A stretch of 64,000 nt of DNA, taken from Pycnopodia helianthoides (taxonomy: Eukaryota; Echinodermata; Asteroidea; Forcipulatida; Asteriidae). Under the pieces are notes generated by a model. The model did no database searches and was not told the origin of the DNA. It saw only the letters and a program-made list of their open reading frames with translations. The translations under genes and the position numbers were made by a program. The first letter of the stretch is position 1; each line of letters starts with the position of its first letter. Shown here piece by piece: positions 11,000-22,552 of the stretch. The DNA lies in assembly GCA_032158295.1 (NCBI GenBank), contig CM063246.1:14853168-14917167 (forward strand), given 5' to 3'.

Positions 11000-12320
11000 A
11001 TCCTGCTCATGAATTTTTGAAAAGGTAATTCAACACCTGCAGTCCGCACATGAGATTAGACCATTGCCTCTACCCCCCCCCCATGACTTTTAATAGTTCC
11101 CCAACAAACAAAACTCTGGATCCCCTGCTGTTTTTTAAAATTGTTTGTTAATATTAGTTTGCTTTTTTGTTTTTTGTTTTGGGGTTGTTGTAGTTGTTTT
11201 TTCCATTTCATTTGGCAGTTTTCCCAACAATATTCCCAGCTGTTCATTTTATATTTCAGCTGGTTGAGCTACTGGTTCATATCCTATAGCCATGATAAAC
11301 AGAATTTACAAATGTCTTCCTCGGTTCCGTGCAATGTCATGAGATCTATTCAAATGATAATCCACAACACAAATGAAACAAAATGAAATGTCATGACCTA
11401 TAAGATTCATGGTTTAAAGTGGGTGACGGTCAAAATGAAATCATCCAAATCAACTAAGGCGAGGAGTGTGAATAATCTATCATCCTTAAGAAAATGGCAG
11501 AAGCGATTTTATGGGCACTAACTTTAAAGATACGCGGTAATAAGCTGGAGGCAGGGCCGGATTATCCAACAGGCACTGTGCCTAGGGCCTACAACGAAAT
11601 TGGGAGCCTACAAAAAATAATTGAAAGCCTTCGAAAATACAACAGAGAAAGTACTCTTGCACACACACACACACAGAATTGTTTATGAAAATCTAGCAAA
11701 TATAAAGTCTGGTCAGACCAATTTACCATTTTAAAAATAATCCCGCCATTATTAGATTTTACCGTTGTACCCTTATATATTGTGACAATTAAGGAACATT
11801 TTGTTGCCTCGCCCGGAGGACTACAAAGGAAAGGGTTTTGACTCACCCACCACCGTTCCAATCCCCTGTCTTCTGTGCATTATATGAAAATTTAACACTT
11901 TACGACGTGGCTTATATTCCAGGTGGTTTTCAGGAAAACAATTTCAGAGATTTTTCTGGTGCTGCGGCTTAGAGTCCAAATATAACGGTATTTTTATTTT
12001 TTAATTCTGATAGAATCTCTCCAGACTTTTGGAAAGCTTCACACTGGTATAAAGTTTATCACACACCTCAATAGATCCAGCATTTAAAAGCCTCTGAAAT
12101 TGGCCCTGGAGCCTAGGCAGGGTTCTCTCCAGGATTTGTCAAAACTTTGGGGTTTTAAAATTTTGTCTAATTGAAATGAGATCCACTGAATGTTCTTACT
12201 TGGTGTTATATTTTGTTTTAAAAAGCCCTACTGCCCAATCTGGGGCATTCCATATGGTTTTACCTTTAGGTTTTTTGTGAATTTGATCTGAAGTAAAGCC
12301 AAGAAACAATAAAATTTACT
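11000..12320. other. No gene recognised
   Basis: Poly-C, T-rich runs and a short (AC)n near 11660-11673. ORFs here are short and unremarkable. Confidence 0.4.
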
Positions 12321-12321
12321 T

Positions 12322-12412
12322 TTGAATAATGAACTGGACTTTTTGAATAACGAACTGGACTTTTAAATAATGAACTGGACTCTTGAATAATGAACTGGAC
12401 TTTTGAACAACA
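12322..12412. repeat. Tandem repeat, about 21 bp x 4
   Basis: Four near-identical units containing AATAATGAACTGGACTTTT follow one another. Confidence 0.8.
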
Positions 12413-12429
12413 AATACATTTGTTACGCC

Positions 12430-13060
12430 ACTGGTTCTTTTCAGAACCTCATAGAGCTAGAGATGAATTTCATGTACATGGTGTTACCACAAACCTCACT
12501 AGAATTTATTCAAGCATAAAAATAGTTCCTATTTAAGCTGAAGAACACTACTTTTGATTGAGTTAAGAAACATCTGAGGCTGTCATTTTCCATGGCCGTG
12601 CTCAATTTTCTGGGGGGTGGGGGGGGGGGGTAAAAACAAGAATAATGCCTAATCCATCGACAGTAAGTGCCCAAAACCTTTTTGGCTGGCAGCTAGGCCA
12701 ACCCCTACCATGACTCACTTGATGATACATTGACTCTATCCATTAAACTATGACAATTTAAGCCATTAGCTTCAATTGTAAATTAACCAAGATGACATTT
12801 CAGAAATTGGGGGTAATTATAAGTCCAGATTCATGTCACAATCTAATCAAAATGAGGAGGAGGAGGGGGGGGGGGGTATGAAGATTGCTCCAGTTATCCA
12901 ATGACCCATGAATGATTGAATTTTAAAGCACACAAAAGGGGATCAGAAATTAAGTGGTACATGATTGGTAATGATTAAGGAAACTTACAAATGATTTTAA
13001 AGTGATGGACCTAAAACTGTCCTGAGAAATATTGGACAGTGTGTGCCTACAGCACAGCGC
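12430..13060. other. No gene recognised
   Basis: Contains G-runs at about 12612 and 12865 and no coding signal. Confidence 0.4.
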
Positions 13061-13069
13061 TGGTGTGTT

Positions 13070-13142
13070 CCTGTTCCTGCCCCTGCCCCTGCCCCTGCCC
13101 CTGCCCCTGCCCTTCCTCTGACCCTGCCCCTGCCCCTGCCGA
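13070..13142 (+). repeat. CCCTGC hexanucleotide microsatellite
   Basis: About ten CCCTGC units with a short interruption (CCTTCCTCTGA). Two overlapping ORFs read it as proline/alanine/cysteine repeats; they are products of the repeat, not a protein gene. Confidence 0.85.
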
Positions 13143-13149
13143 TTATCCT

Positions 13150-14740
13150 GAGAAACCTTCAGTGTTTGCTATTCTTTCTCTTACTACCCCATTCAGAAAT
13201 CATCGGTTGTGCAGCACACTTTCTGTTTATTATGACACAGGGCTAAACTTTCTATTGAGGACAATAAATTCGCTTTTTCCAATCGAGCTAATTGTGATCC
13301 ATCTTTTGAAATCTAAGCTCCTAATACACACAATAACCGGTCTTCCTGTGCAAGGAAATCCTTTGAGCGTGGCCCTTTACATTGGACTTGGGGAGTGTAT
13401 CATACAGACAAGATTGTGCACTGATTCTAGCCAAAATCTGTAGGTTACAGATGCCTCAAATTCTATACTTATTCTATAATTGGAACGATTTCAACTGATT
13501 CCACGTCACTATGCACTTCACTCATTCCAAACCTCTAACTTTCAAAAAAACATATCATCCAAATAAACATTACATTGGACGGATCCATTAAGCCCCAGTC
13601 ACAATGGGACCTGACTATCAATGTCGCCAGGCCATGTGAGCAGCACGTACCACAAACTTGCATCTTGCTCTGTCCCGTGCCCCACACAAAAGACACCACG
13701 TAGACATCCTTGGCGGAAACATGTTTACATTTTGAAATGGGTTTTTATTGTGTCAGATTATTGTCGGACTTCTGGTTGCGTGTCCATGGTTGTGATTGGT
13801 CAGTGCATTAAGGGGGCGAAGCTTAAAGGATGAGTCTATACTCTAATCAAAAGGTTTTAGAATCTAAAAGTGGTCACACAAACATGTTTTGGGGAATCCT
13901 TTTTGTACTGCTCATTTAACCTGCCTGGCGAGGCAATACAACCAGGACAAACCTTTCTCAGAATAAATTCACGGTCTCACATCAATAAGACTACACAGCC
14001 GACTGATCATTTTCCAGTCTGATAATTCTTGATTTAAAAAAAAACTACGCACACATTTACCCTCATAATTAGTCAGCTTGAACATTTGTGAGGCAAACTG
14101 TACTCCAATCTAAATTGTTATCAAGACCAAGAAATAACGTAACACAGCAGTTTGAGCAAATTCTTCCTAGTCTGTACCTTTCCTATATCTTTTTTTTTTT
14201 CAAAAAAAAATAATAACATAAATTTTAAGGAGACGGAGTGAAGATTGAAGATTTATAAGTGTCTGGTAAGTGTGTTTACTGCCAGCCCAGGATGCAGATC
14301 AATCTGTCCTATGCAGCTAGAAAGGACTGAGATTTAAAACAACCCTGGAGAGATTGTTTGACACCTTGACGAGTCTAACTCCCCACCCCCAGTCTAGCCT
14401 CATGTTAATGCTACAATGAACAGCTGGATAAAGCAAAAGGATTTGCATGATACAGTTGTCAATCAAGAGACAGAGAGAGACTGTCACTGAATGAAAGATG
14501 CTGGTTTAAAGATATCTCATCAAACCTCAGCAAGATTTAGCTGAAATGGCGATACAATTCCCTCGAGGTCTGTTTCCATAAAGCCTTTAAATATCAAAAT
14601 GTGCTCCGCAGAGGAAAAACCGCAGAAATGGACAAATAGCTAGAGCACCATGGACACTACTACTAACAAGGTTCTCCGCTTGTTTTGTCTTAAGCAAACA
14701 AATTCATTCAAAAAGAGCTTCAGCTCAACAGCTTGATGCA
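13150..14740. other. No gene recognised
   Basis: Mixed-composition DNA with poly-A/T runs at about 14190-14210. No motif-bearing ORF or strong splice pair was found. Confidence 0.4.
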
Positions 14741-14741
14741 T

Positions 14742-15170
14742 GTCGTGGCCGAGCGGGTAAGAGCATCGAATACAAACTCTGGTGTTTTTCGATCAGCAGA
14801 GTGTGGGTTAGAGTCCCGGTCGTGACACTTGTGTGACACTTTACCAATATTGCTTTGTCCTTCGGATGGGGCGTAAAGCCGTAGGTCCCGTGTGTTGTGT
14901 AATGCACATAAAAGAACCTAGTGCACTTATTGCTGAGAGATGGGGTTCGCCCCAGTGTGCGTGGTTTGATTGGCTGCATATTGCGCCACAACAACATGTA
15001 AACCATAACATGGAAAAAGGTATCATACTTTCAAACGTTGCTCCACATACCTTGCAGGATGAATTTTATAATAATGTTGGAGTGCCATGAGCGTCACTGA
15101 GTGACGGATTTGAGTGCTATATAAGTAGCCACTATTATTATTATTATTGTTATTATTATTATTTTTATTA
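14742..15170 (+). mobile_element. tRNA-derived SINE, most complete copy of family 2, with ATT tail
   Basis: The head reads GTCGTGGCCGAGCGGGTAAG (A-box) and, 60 bp on, GGGTTAGAGTCCCGGTCGTG (B-box), as in a long-variable-arm tRNA. The body contains CTTCGGATGGGGCGTAAAGC. It ends in a TATATAAG segment and an (ATT)n tail at 15131-15168. ORFs on both strands are by-products. Confidence 0.8.
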
Positions 15171-15349
15171 ACGGTCCCATATTGTGCTGATACTAAAACA
15201 AAAGTGGAGATATCAGAAAAACAACAACATCACCAGCATAAATAATCAAACACAAAAGTTCTGTATTGTACAAAGCATCTCAGAGAAACCATAAACACCT
15301 CAAGTAAGAGAGAATATGGCCGTTAACATAATTCAAAGTCATGTCACGT

Positions 15350-15610
15350 CTTAATGAACTTGTAAAGTTGTGCCAGAGATCCTCCCAAGGAGCTTGAAAA
15401 AACATGGAAGTCTGCCAGTGAATGTGCGATCTGATTCAGGGGAAGCGGGCACTTGACAATTTCCTCACTAGAATGAGCGCAAAAATCTGAAGGCACCCTC
15501 AGTTTGTGAAACAAGATGAAATTTTTAGTCTTGTCAGCATTTAGCCAACATTTTAGTGGGGGCTGTTGTGAATCAAAACTTAATGAAATAAATTTGCATA
15601 CCAAAAGGTG
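15350..15610 (-). pseudogene. Probable LINE reverse-transcriptase fragment
   Basis: One minus-strand frame contains LKCWLNADKTKNFILFHK, which resembles the WLNxNKLxLNxxKTKxxxFH block of CR1/Jockey-type non-LTR reverse transcriptases. The next 40 residues are roughly RT-like and the frame then stops. The upstream half of the RT is not recognisable. The alternative is a host exon: CACAACAG precedes the block and could serve as an acceptor. Confidence 0.35.
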
Positions 15611-15753
15611 CAGGTTGGCTGACACTGAACCAAATGCTGGACCTTAGTGTCAAGCACACCAGATGAACAAAAAGAAAAAGTCATACCCTTAGAAAGATCA
15701 CGGGTCTGAAAGAATGCCGTAGCGCTCTTTTTCAGCCAGATCTGTGCACTCAC

Positions 15754-15765
15754 CTTGGAGTTTTT
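15754..15765 (-). other. Candidate 12-nt microexon
   Basis: On the minus strand TGTCTGTTTGTTACAG (strong acceptor) is followed by 12 bases, AAAAACTCCAAG, and then GTGAGTGCAC (strong donor). Both sites match consensus well and the length keeps frame. No partner exons have been linked. Confidence 0.25.
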
Positions 15766-15805
15766 CTGTAACAAACAGACACGTTACTCAAATTAGTGTA
15801 TAGAT

Positions 15806-16200
15806 CAGCTACTCTGACACAATGTTGCATCTTATCTTGATTCAAAGACAGTCAAACCATAGTGGCAACAGCTCAGCTACTCTGACAAAATGTTATATCT
15901 TATCTTGATTCAAAGACAGTCAAACCATAGTGGCAACAGCTCAGCTACTCTGACAAAATGTTATATCTTATCTTGATTCAAAGACAGTCAAACCATAGTG
16001 GCAACAGCTCAGCTACTCTGACAAAATGTTATATCTTATCTTGATTCAAAGACAGTCAAACCATAGTGGCAACAGCTCAGCTACTCTGACACAATGTTAT
16101 ATCTTATCTTGATTCAAAGACAGTCAAACCATAGTGGCAACAGCTCAGCTACTCTGAATGTTGCACCTTATCTTGTTTCAAAGACAGTGCGCAGACTGGT
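15806..16200. repeat. Tandem repeat, 68 bp x about 6
   Basis: CAGCTACTCTGAC recurs at 15806, 15874, 15942, 16010, 16078 and 16146, an exact 68-bp period. Degenerate relatives of the unit continue to about 16450. Confidence 0.9.
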
Positions 16201-16449
16201 AACAACAGTTTGTCCACGTCACTAACAACGCACCTCACTTTGATCCATCAGAGAGTGAGCATAGGTAACAGCAGCTATTCTGACATTACTAATGATGTAC
16301 CTTATCTTGATAGTAAGCAGATTGTTTGTCAACTTTACCAACAATGCGCCTCACTTTGGTCCATCAGAAAGTGAGCATAATATAAAAAGTAACCGCTGCA
16401 TGCTACTCTGACATCACCAATGCTGTACATTTTCTTCATTCAAAGACAG

Positions 16450-17270
16450 TAAAGCATATATGTTTGTTTGTATATTAAATAACAGCAGTTTAACCAACAC
16501 TACACCCTCTTGAAGACGATCAGAGTATACTGATTGAAACATCACGTTGTTACACCACCGGTTCTTTTAAAAACCACCACAACTCATGGAAAATTATTTT
16601 TCTCGTACATGGTGTTACAGCAAACCTTACTAGACTGTAACCCCCATCTTTAAAACACTATAACATGAGAGACATGAAGGTCTGGTATCACTCAGTCATC
16701 TCTGAGATAACGATCAGTGTTTCTGGATCTGTAAGCCTCTATATCAGGATCTTGGCAGACTTTGTCATGGAATCTTGGTCAAAAAGCCCTCAGGGTGAGC
16801 ATAGTGACAGGCTTATTAACAAAACAAAAAGAGCTTCAAAGTGTCTATGCTGTATTTGCTGTAATTTATCAATACATCAAGTATTTCCACAAAAGATGAC
16901 TGCTTCAGAAACACTAAACGTAAATCATACGCAACTGTCTGACTTTTCTGAATATCTTGTTATGTTCACTACAAATAGTTAAAATCCTGTTGTTGTAAGT
17001 CGGTTAATCAGTTACAGACTTTGATGACTGATACTTTCTAATTTTTCCTTTTTATATGTCTCGATTTTGTCAAAAAAGTCATTTCTAGAAAGGCAAAATG
17101 ATTTTTTAAGTATCATCTGCAATAAGTAATGCTACCACACCAAGCGTTTAAACTTCACTAACACAAAGAACAAAAAAATTGTGAAGTTTACAGCAAGATT
17201 TTAAAGGACATTCAGAATCGGTACAAGGACGATGATAGCAAAAGTTTTACATACAGAGAACCAAATTCAA
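16450..17270. other. No gene recognised
   Basis: A dispersed motif, GAAGACGATCAGAGTATACT, lies at about 16513. The 105-codon ORF at 16665-16982 has no recognisable domain or splice context. Confidence 0.4.
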
Positions 17271-17275
17271 GAAAC

Positions 17276-18237
17276 TTGTCCGGGTGCAAACATATTGCAC
17301 CAACAGTAAAGACGGCTTCAGGAGTAAAAAGAATCCAGGAAGAGAAGGAAAGCTGGTTTATTCAGTTATTTGAATTGGTGAAAACCCGACACTCCTGCTG
17401 GCCAGAGCTAGCCGAAGAACCTTCCATTGGACCCTCCTTAGTGACAAAGAAAAGACAAAATAGATAGGTTGCAGTATGACGTAAATCGGCCATCTTTACA
17501 GGCAGTTTGGAACATACAGTCATGCGTTTCGTGTGAGAACGGCGTGCAGCACGCGCACATTTTACATAACTCACTGCAGGATTGGTTAGTGAACAACGCT
17601 GCTGCGATAATAAGTTGAGCGCTTGACGCATCTGCAAGCCAAAATGCACTTTGCCCGTAAAGATGGCGTCTACTGGGAACTATCTATAGCGATTCCCCTT
17701 CCGGTTCCTCTCAAGCCATCAGCATGAGGCTACCAGTCAGGCAGAAACAGAAGGAGACACACATCGACAATAAACATGATGCTGCACTATTTGTTCCAAT
17801 AAAGAAACCTATTTAGAAGCCGAAAGAGAACTGAATCAGTTGCAACGGCACTAGAAACTCTCAAACAAAGTTGTTGATAACGATCCAACTCAAAACTTGA
17901 TAGCGTTCTTCAAAGAAGAGAATGAACAGCAAGAGCACATGAATTACAAGTGCTGCAGCTCATCGTGTCAACCTCTGCCCAGCAAAACGTGCATCACCAA
18001 GAAGAATATAACAGATCACGTAGCCCACACATTGAACCAGGTCCGGGTGTTTGCGCAAATATCAGAAAATTACGGAAGATCCCAAACTCCCATCAACCAA
18101 GCTCTGCACCAATCTCATTAAATTCGGACACCTTAATTTCCCCACCGCTATCAAGTTCCAGAACAAACTTCAGTGCGCATGCAGCAATACGAAGAGGACG
18201 AAACTCCGCAGTATCATCAGATGAAGTTCAAGATTAA
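17276..18237 (+). pseudogene. Possible decayed companion ORF of a Harbinger-type transposon
   Basis: Three short open stretches in shifting frames (17276-17467, 17897-18121, 17950-18237) give a hydrophilic Glu/Gln-rich product with EENEQQEH and later serine-rich sequence. The region sits just upstream of, and convergent with, the transposase remnant at 18440-18870. Harbinger elements commonly carry a second Myb/SANT-like gene, so this may be its remains, but I see no Myb signature. Low confidence. Confidence 0.2.
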
Positions 18238-18439
18238 AGTTGCCAAAAAGTATAGCTTTTACTAAATGATATCATCAGGCTAAAATGGTCGGTTAAAACA
18301 ATGTCAAAGATATTGACTAATCATTCAAGATCATTCAGATGGTTTTAAATAATAAGGACTTGATGCCATCTGCAATAATATGATATTAAGTGGGTGAGAA
18401 CTAACCCAAAACCATCAAACTACCGACCACATCTAAACC

Positions 18440-18870
18440 TTTCAAATACAAGTGAAATGCAAGGCCCACGCTATGTGTAAAAATGTGGTTTGTAAGTAGA
18501 GTAAGAAATGTATCCAACTGAAGAATGGTTGTGCAAGAACCAGGCTAACAATGGACTCGGACCCTTCTTTGACATTGGTTGCCAGTGTAGACAGGCCCAC
18601 CCCAGCCATCTCTGCTGAGGCGATACAGGCGAAGGGCAAGTCTACAATCAGGGGGAAATGGGACTCTCTGTTACCATTTCCCTCTGCAAGTCGTGTCTGA
18701 TATGATCCAGAATAAATTTAAATGTAGCCTTCGATGGACGAAATGTGCGTCTAAACCTCTTCTCGGTGTATGTATTACGGATGAATTCAAACCACCTGGT
18801 CGTCTTCTTTGAAGTCGTCGGCATGATCCAGGGATTATCTTTGCAGTCTCGCTTGAAAGCAACAAAAGTG
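18440..18870 (-). pseudogene. PIF/Harbinger transposase fragment (decayed)
   Basis: A minus-strand frame reads TTRWFEFIRNTYTEKRFRRT followed by FRPSKATFKFILDHIRHDLQ and then TESPISP, the N-terminal pattern of HARBI1-like transposases. The frame shifts at about 18640 and resumes with AEMAGVGLSTLATNVKEGSE, the helix-turn-helix-like block of the same family. The few residues normally between them (a DYYYT-like segment) are missing. The sequence is lost before the DDE catalytic region. At least one frameshift and one deletion make this a non-functional relic. Confidence 0.7.
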
Positions 18871-19197
18871 CTATGATACGTATAATAAATGTTCTCTTCC
18901 TACCCGCAGAGAGAATCCTGGAAAGAAAGACTTGTTGAGCTACAATTCTCCTGCGCTGTGCTGCACGGATTATAAGCTAACAAAACTCGTGGTGGTATAG
19001 GTCCGCCATTTCGTATGTCTTTAGAACAAGTTCGGACTTTCAGTTAAGTTTGACTTTTGAAACCACTGCCATGCCGATGCCACCTTATTGCCAAACTCAA
19101 ATGATTTGTATTTGACAAGGCAAGAGCGCGACATTTGAGCAATAATTTACAAAACCTCCTCAGATGTACAAAATCAACCTAACGACCCATTATAATT

Positions 19198-19286
19198 TGG
19201 CGCAAGGAGCAAGATAGGCAACTGGACCTCTACAGCGCTTAGAGGCTTCAGCATTAGGCGCTTTACAAATGTCTTTATTATTATTA

Positions 19287-19332
<46 letters not shown>

Positions 19333-19336
19333 GAAC
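19198..19336 (+). repeat. SINE tail fragment with (ATT)n microsatellite
   Basis: CAGCGCTTAGAGGCTTCAGC and GGCGCTTTACAAATGTC precede about 18 ATT units (19276-19332), as in the 3' tail of the family 2 SINEs. The minus-strand poly-Asn ORF is the microsatellite. Confidence 0.65.
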
Positions 19337-19471
19337 GTGAAGTACAGCATGGGCGCCATTTCAGCAAGCAAATGTTTTGAGACTCATTGATAGCAATGGT
19401 CATTGTCTGCACTGATCTATTGTTGCACCAAAAGAGTTGCTTGCTCAAATGGCGTCCAGAGCATACTTCAC
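19337..19471. mobile_element. Small MITE with GTGAAGTAC ends (copy 1)
   Basis: The left end GTGAAGTACAGCATGGGCGC pairs with the complement of the right end GCGTCCAGAGCATACTTCAC. A second copy is at 34655-34794. Confidence 0.65.
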
Positions 19472-19509
19472 ATTTCTTGAATCAAGATACTTCACGAGTT
19501 GCCAATTGC

Positions 19510-19660
19510 CCCATGGCCCTGTTCATTACCTTGGAGCCCTCAAAATGTTTTAGTAGAAATTGAAAAATTCATTCCCTCCTAGAAGTGCCCTTCCCTAAAT
19601 AACAAAGAACTTCCCTGCCCTCACAGTAACAAAGAGTCAGGCTCGATATGAAAATATAAA
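19510..19660. repeat. Dispersed repeat fragment related to 33365 and 62380
   Basis: GCCCCATGGCCCTG, TTACCTTGGAGCCCT and the later CTTCCCTGCCCTC segment follow the order seen in the GCC-rich dispersed repeat. Confidence 0.4.
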
Positions 19661-20224
19661 ATGTGTTTTTTTTCCCTCCAAATTTCACTAAACCTCTATA
19701 AAAGTAAAAGCCTTGACTTATGGATCAATATTCCCAACAGAACTTGTCTTGTCTCCTATGAAAGAGTCCAGGATAAATGTCGAGGTCATTCTATGCAGTG
19801 CAGCATAGAAAATAGGATTACAATTTAATATCGGTAGAAAATTCAATCTTCGTATTACATGTGGACGTCTTTTATTGCCGAGTTATAAAGATCGGTTGCT
19901 GCGGAAGATTGTTTTGTTTCCGGATGAACAAAGACAGCCAACTGCTGTGAATTGATTTGATTATATTACTGGAGACAGAAAAATATACAAAATTAGTCAT
20001 TTTGATACAAAATTAGTCATTTTGATAGTACAATTATCCCTTCTTAACCTTTTAGAGACTGCAGCGGCCGTTTCAGTAGTTCATGATTTACCACCAAGGA
20101 GGCGTGAACTCTTTTCATGTTGAATTCATAACATATAAATTTTAATATTCAAAAAACCTTTGTAGACTCATTTTGTAGAATCCATTATGATCCTTTATGA
20201 TTTGATTACACATTCAAGTGGAAC

Positions 20225-21330
20225 ACCCAGCGCACCCCTTTACTGCAGGTAATTCACCTTACACCCAGTGCACCCATTTACTGCAGGTAGTTCACCTTAA
20301 AGTGTAAATACCCAGTGCACATATTTACCACAGGTACTTCACCTTAAAGTCATGGGTGGAGTCTTTGCAAACAATCAGATCTGAAACTAGGATTGAGGAG
20401 GTACATGTAAGTTGAAATAATGGCATTTCCGACTTTTGGTAGCCTCTGCAAATGCAAATTTCAAGAACCTCCTGGGAACAGCATCCTCAGCGCTAAAGAA
20501 GTAGATCAAAGAGCATGATTTATTTATATCTGAAGAAAATAAACAGCTGATTTTCTCCACCAGGAAAACATAAAAAGTCAGAATTCCGATGAAAGTCTGG
20601 AATTGCTCATTCCTGTAAAGTGTAAATACCCAGTGCACCCCTTTACCACAGATAGTTCACCTTAAAGAGCAGCACCCAGTTCACCTTCAAGTGTAAATAC
20701 CTAGTGCACACCACCAGGTAGTTCACCTTAAAGAGCAACACCCAGTTCACCTTCAAGTGTAAATACTTATAGTGCACACCACCAGGTAGTTCACCTTAAA
20801 GAGCAACACCCAGTTCACCTTCAAGTGTAAATACCTAGTGCACACCACCAGGTAGTTCACCTTAAAGAGCAACGCCCAGTTCACCTTCAAGTGTAAATAC
20901 CTAGTGCACACCACCAGGTAGTTCACCTTAAAGAGCAACGCCCAGTTCACCTTCAAGTGTAAATACTTATAGTGCACACCACCAGGTAGTTCACCTTAAA
21001 GAGCAACACCCAGTTCACCTTCAAGTGTAAATACCTAGTGCACACCACCAGGTAGTTCACCTTAAAGAGCAACGCCCAGTTCACCTTCAAGTGTAAATAC
21101 TTATAGTGCACCCCTCCAGGTAGTTCATCTTCAAGTGCAAGGCACCTTAAAGTGTAACACCCAGTCGACCCCTTTACCATGGGTAGTTCCCTTTAAAGTG
21201 CAACACCAGTGCACCCTTTTAATACAGGTAGTTCACCTTCAATTGCAAATACCCAGTGCACCCGTTTATCACAGGTAGTTCACCTTCAAGTGCAAATACC
21301 CAGCGTACATCTTCACCACAAGTGAATCAT
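20225..21330. repeat. Minisatellite, about 66-69 bp, interrupted by a dispersed repeat
   Basis: Units contain GTAGTTCACCTTAAAGAGCA and CCCAGTTCACCTTCAAGTG. They are nearly identical at 20690-21110 and degenerate towards both ends. A 275-bp unrelated repeat (20345-20620) interrupts the left part. Two minus-strand ORFs encode the array as repeated peptides and are not genes. Confidence 0.9.
20345..20620. repeat. Dispersed repeat inserted within the minisatellite
   Basis: Related to 6885-7150 (shared ATGGCATTTCC, AGTAGATCAAAGAGCA and CACCAGG blocks). Array units resume immediately after it. Confidence 0.7.
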
Positions 21331-21377
21331 CTTCAAGAGCTAATATTTGATTTCAAATTTTTTTGAATGTGTGATGA

Positions 21378-21640
21378 CCACTGTATACTCAGTGCATTCT
21401 GAGCCCTAGAAAAAGAAAAAAAAACAACAGGCATACTCAGGTGGGATTCAAACCCACAACCCCCAAATATGTTAACTATACTAGACCACCAAAAAAGCCA
21501 CTCCCAGGTCGACCTTTGCGATGACACAGAACAGTCAGTGACTGGCCCTGACCTGAGACCGTCGTGAATATATAAGTCGCCGATTGATAACGACCTGAGA
21601 ATAACTACGATGATGTTAAGGCGGTCGGCATCAGTGGCCA
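21378..21640 (-). mobile_element. tRNA-derived SINE (family 3)
   Basis: The minus strand reads TGGTCTAGTATAGTTAAC (A-box) then GTGGGTTTGAATCCCACC (B-box) and an A/T-rich tail. About 110 bp upstream of the tRNA-like part may belong to the same element. Confidence 0.6.
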
Positions 21641-21659
21641 TTCAAATAAATCAACAGTG

Positions 21660-22420
21660 GAAAACATATAGAAAAATTCCAACTTCTGCGATGTGTTTCC
21701 GACAGGTTGGAATCAATCACAGTCAACCTGCGTGTAGTTCCGACATCATGCAGCCATAGAAGTTGCCGCTAGCCGAGAAGAAAACAACAAAATGGCAGCC
21801 ACTGAATTGACTAGCAAATCACATTACATATGATACATGTATGTTTCTACATGCAATCCCTTAAAAAAAAAAACCAGTTAAATATACACTTTGTCTCAAA
21901 ACTTTCCGTCAAAATGTAAGCCGCCACATTGAACAAGTCATGTGATCACACTTGTGGCTACATCAAGGAATCATCATGGCTGATCGATCATATATGACAT
22001 GAGCATGGGTTTTGTCGGGGTGATGCTTGTTCCACGACATTCACACTATTTCTCAGTTAAAATAACCTGAGCATCAAATTTCTGCTTGATGCCGACGATT
22101 CCGCCACAGTGCAAGCAATTAGCAGGACGTCCTGAGGGCGGCTTAAGGCCAATAATTCCATCGAGGATAAAGAATATTATTTCTTGCAAGTTGATCAATA
22201 TACAGCTTCTATGACTTGGCAGACTGTCCGGTGTCAAGTTTTGTAAAAGTTAGCCTGCAAGTTAACCATGTCAGCCTAACTATGGGATTTCCTATAGAGC
22301 CCACAAACACTACAAATGCCTACCTACAGAAAACCTGTACATGAGCGATAAGTTAGTATCTTTCTTTTATACTACTTTAAGTTTCTGTACCCACTGCTAC
22401 AATAAAGTATTCGCACTGCC
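21660..22420. other. No gene recognised
   Basis: Unique-looking sequence with no motif-bearing ORF. Confidence 0.4.
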
Positions 22421-22424
22421 TCTA

Positions 22425-22552
22425 GCTGCCGGGCAATCTTGGTGGTCTAGTGGTAAGTGCTATGGCAAAGGTTCAAAATCCCACTCGAGTAACACACCTG
22501 GGTATTCTTTTCACAGGACTCAGGAAAGTACAGAGTGTACAGTGCTTTAACA
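22425..22552 (+). mobile_element. tRNA-derived SINE (family 3)
   Basis: GGTGGTCTAGTGGTAAGTG (A-box) and GGTTCAAAATCCCAC (B-box), then CACAGGACTCAGGAAAGTAC and GTACAGTGC shared with the 32.7 kb copy. A further fragment in the opposite orientation lies at about 22645-22700. Confidence 0.65.

Noticed and set aside
13039..13443. 134-codon ORF with Cys-Pro repeats
   Set aside because: Its N-terminal part is the CCCTGC microsatellite and the rest has no motif.
14742..14830. Functional tRNA gene
   Set aside because: A- and B-box are present but the body and ATT tail match other dispersed copies, so it is a SINE head.
15806..16200. CRISPR array
   Set aside because: The 68-bp units are contiguous with no distinct spacers, and the DNA is animal.
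17276..17649. Host gene on either strand
   Set aside because: Short frames on both strands without splice signals; more simply transposon debris.
20753..21180. Minus-strand ORFs with repeated peptides
   Set aside because: Products of the 66-69 bp minisatellite.
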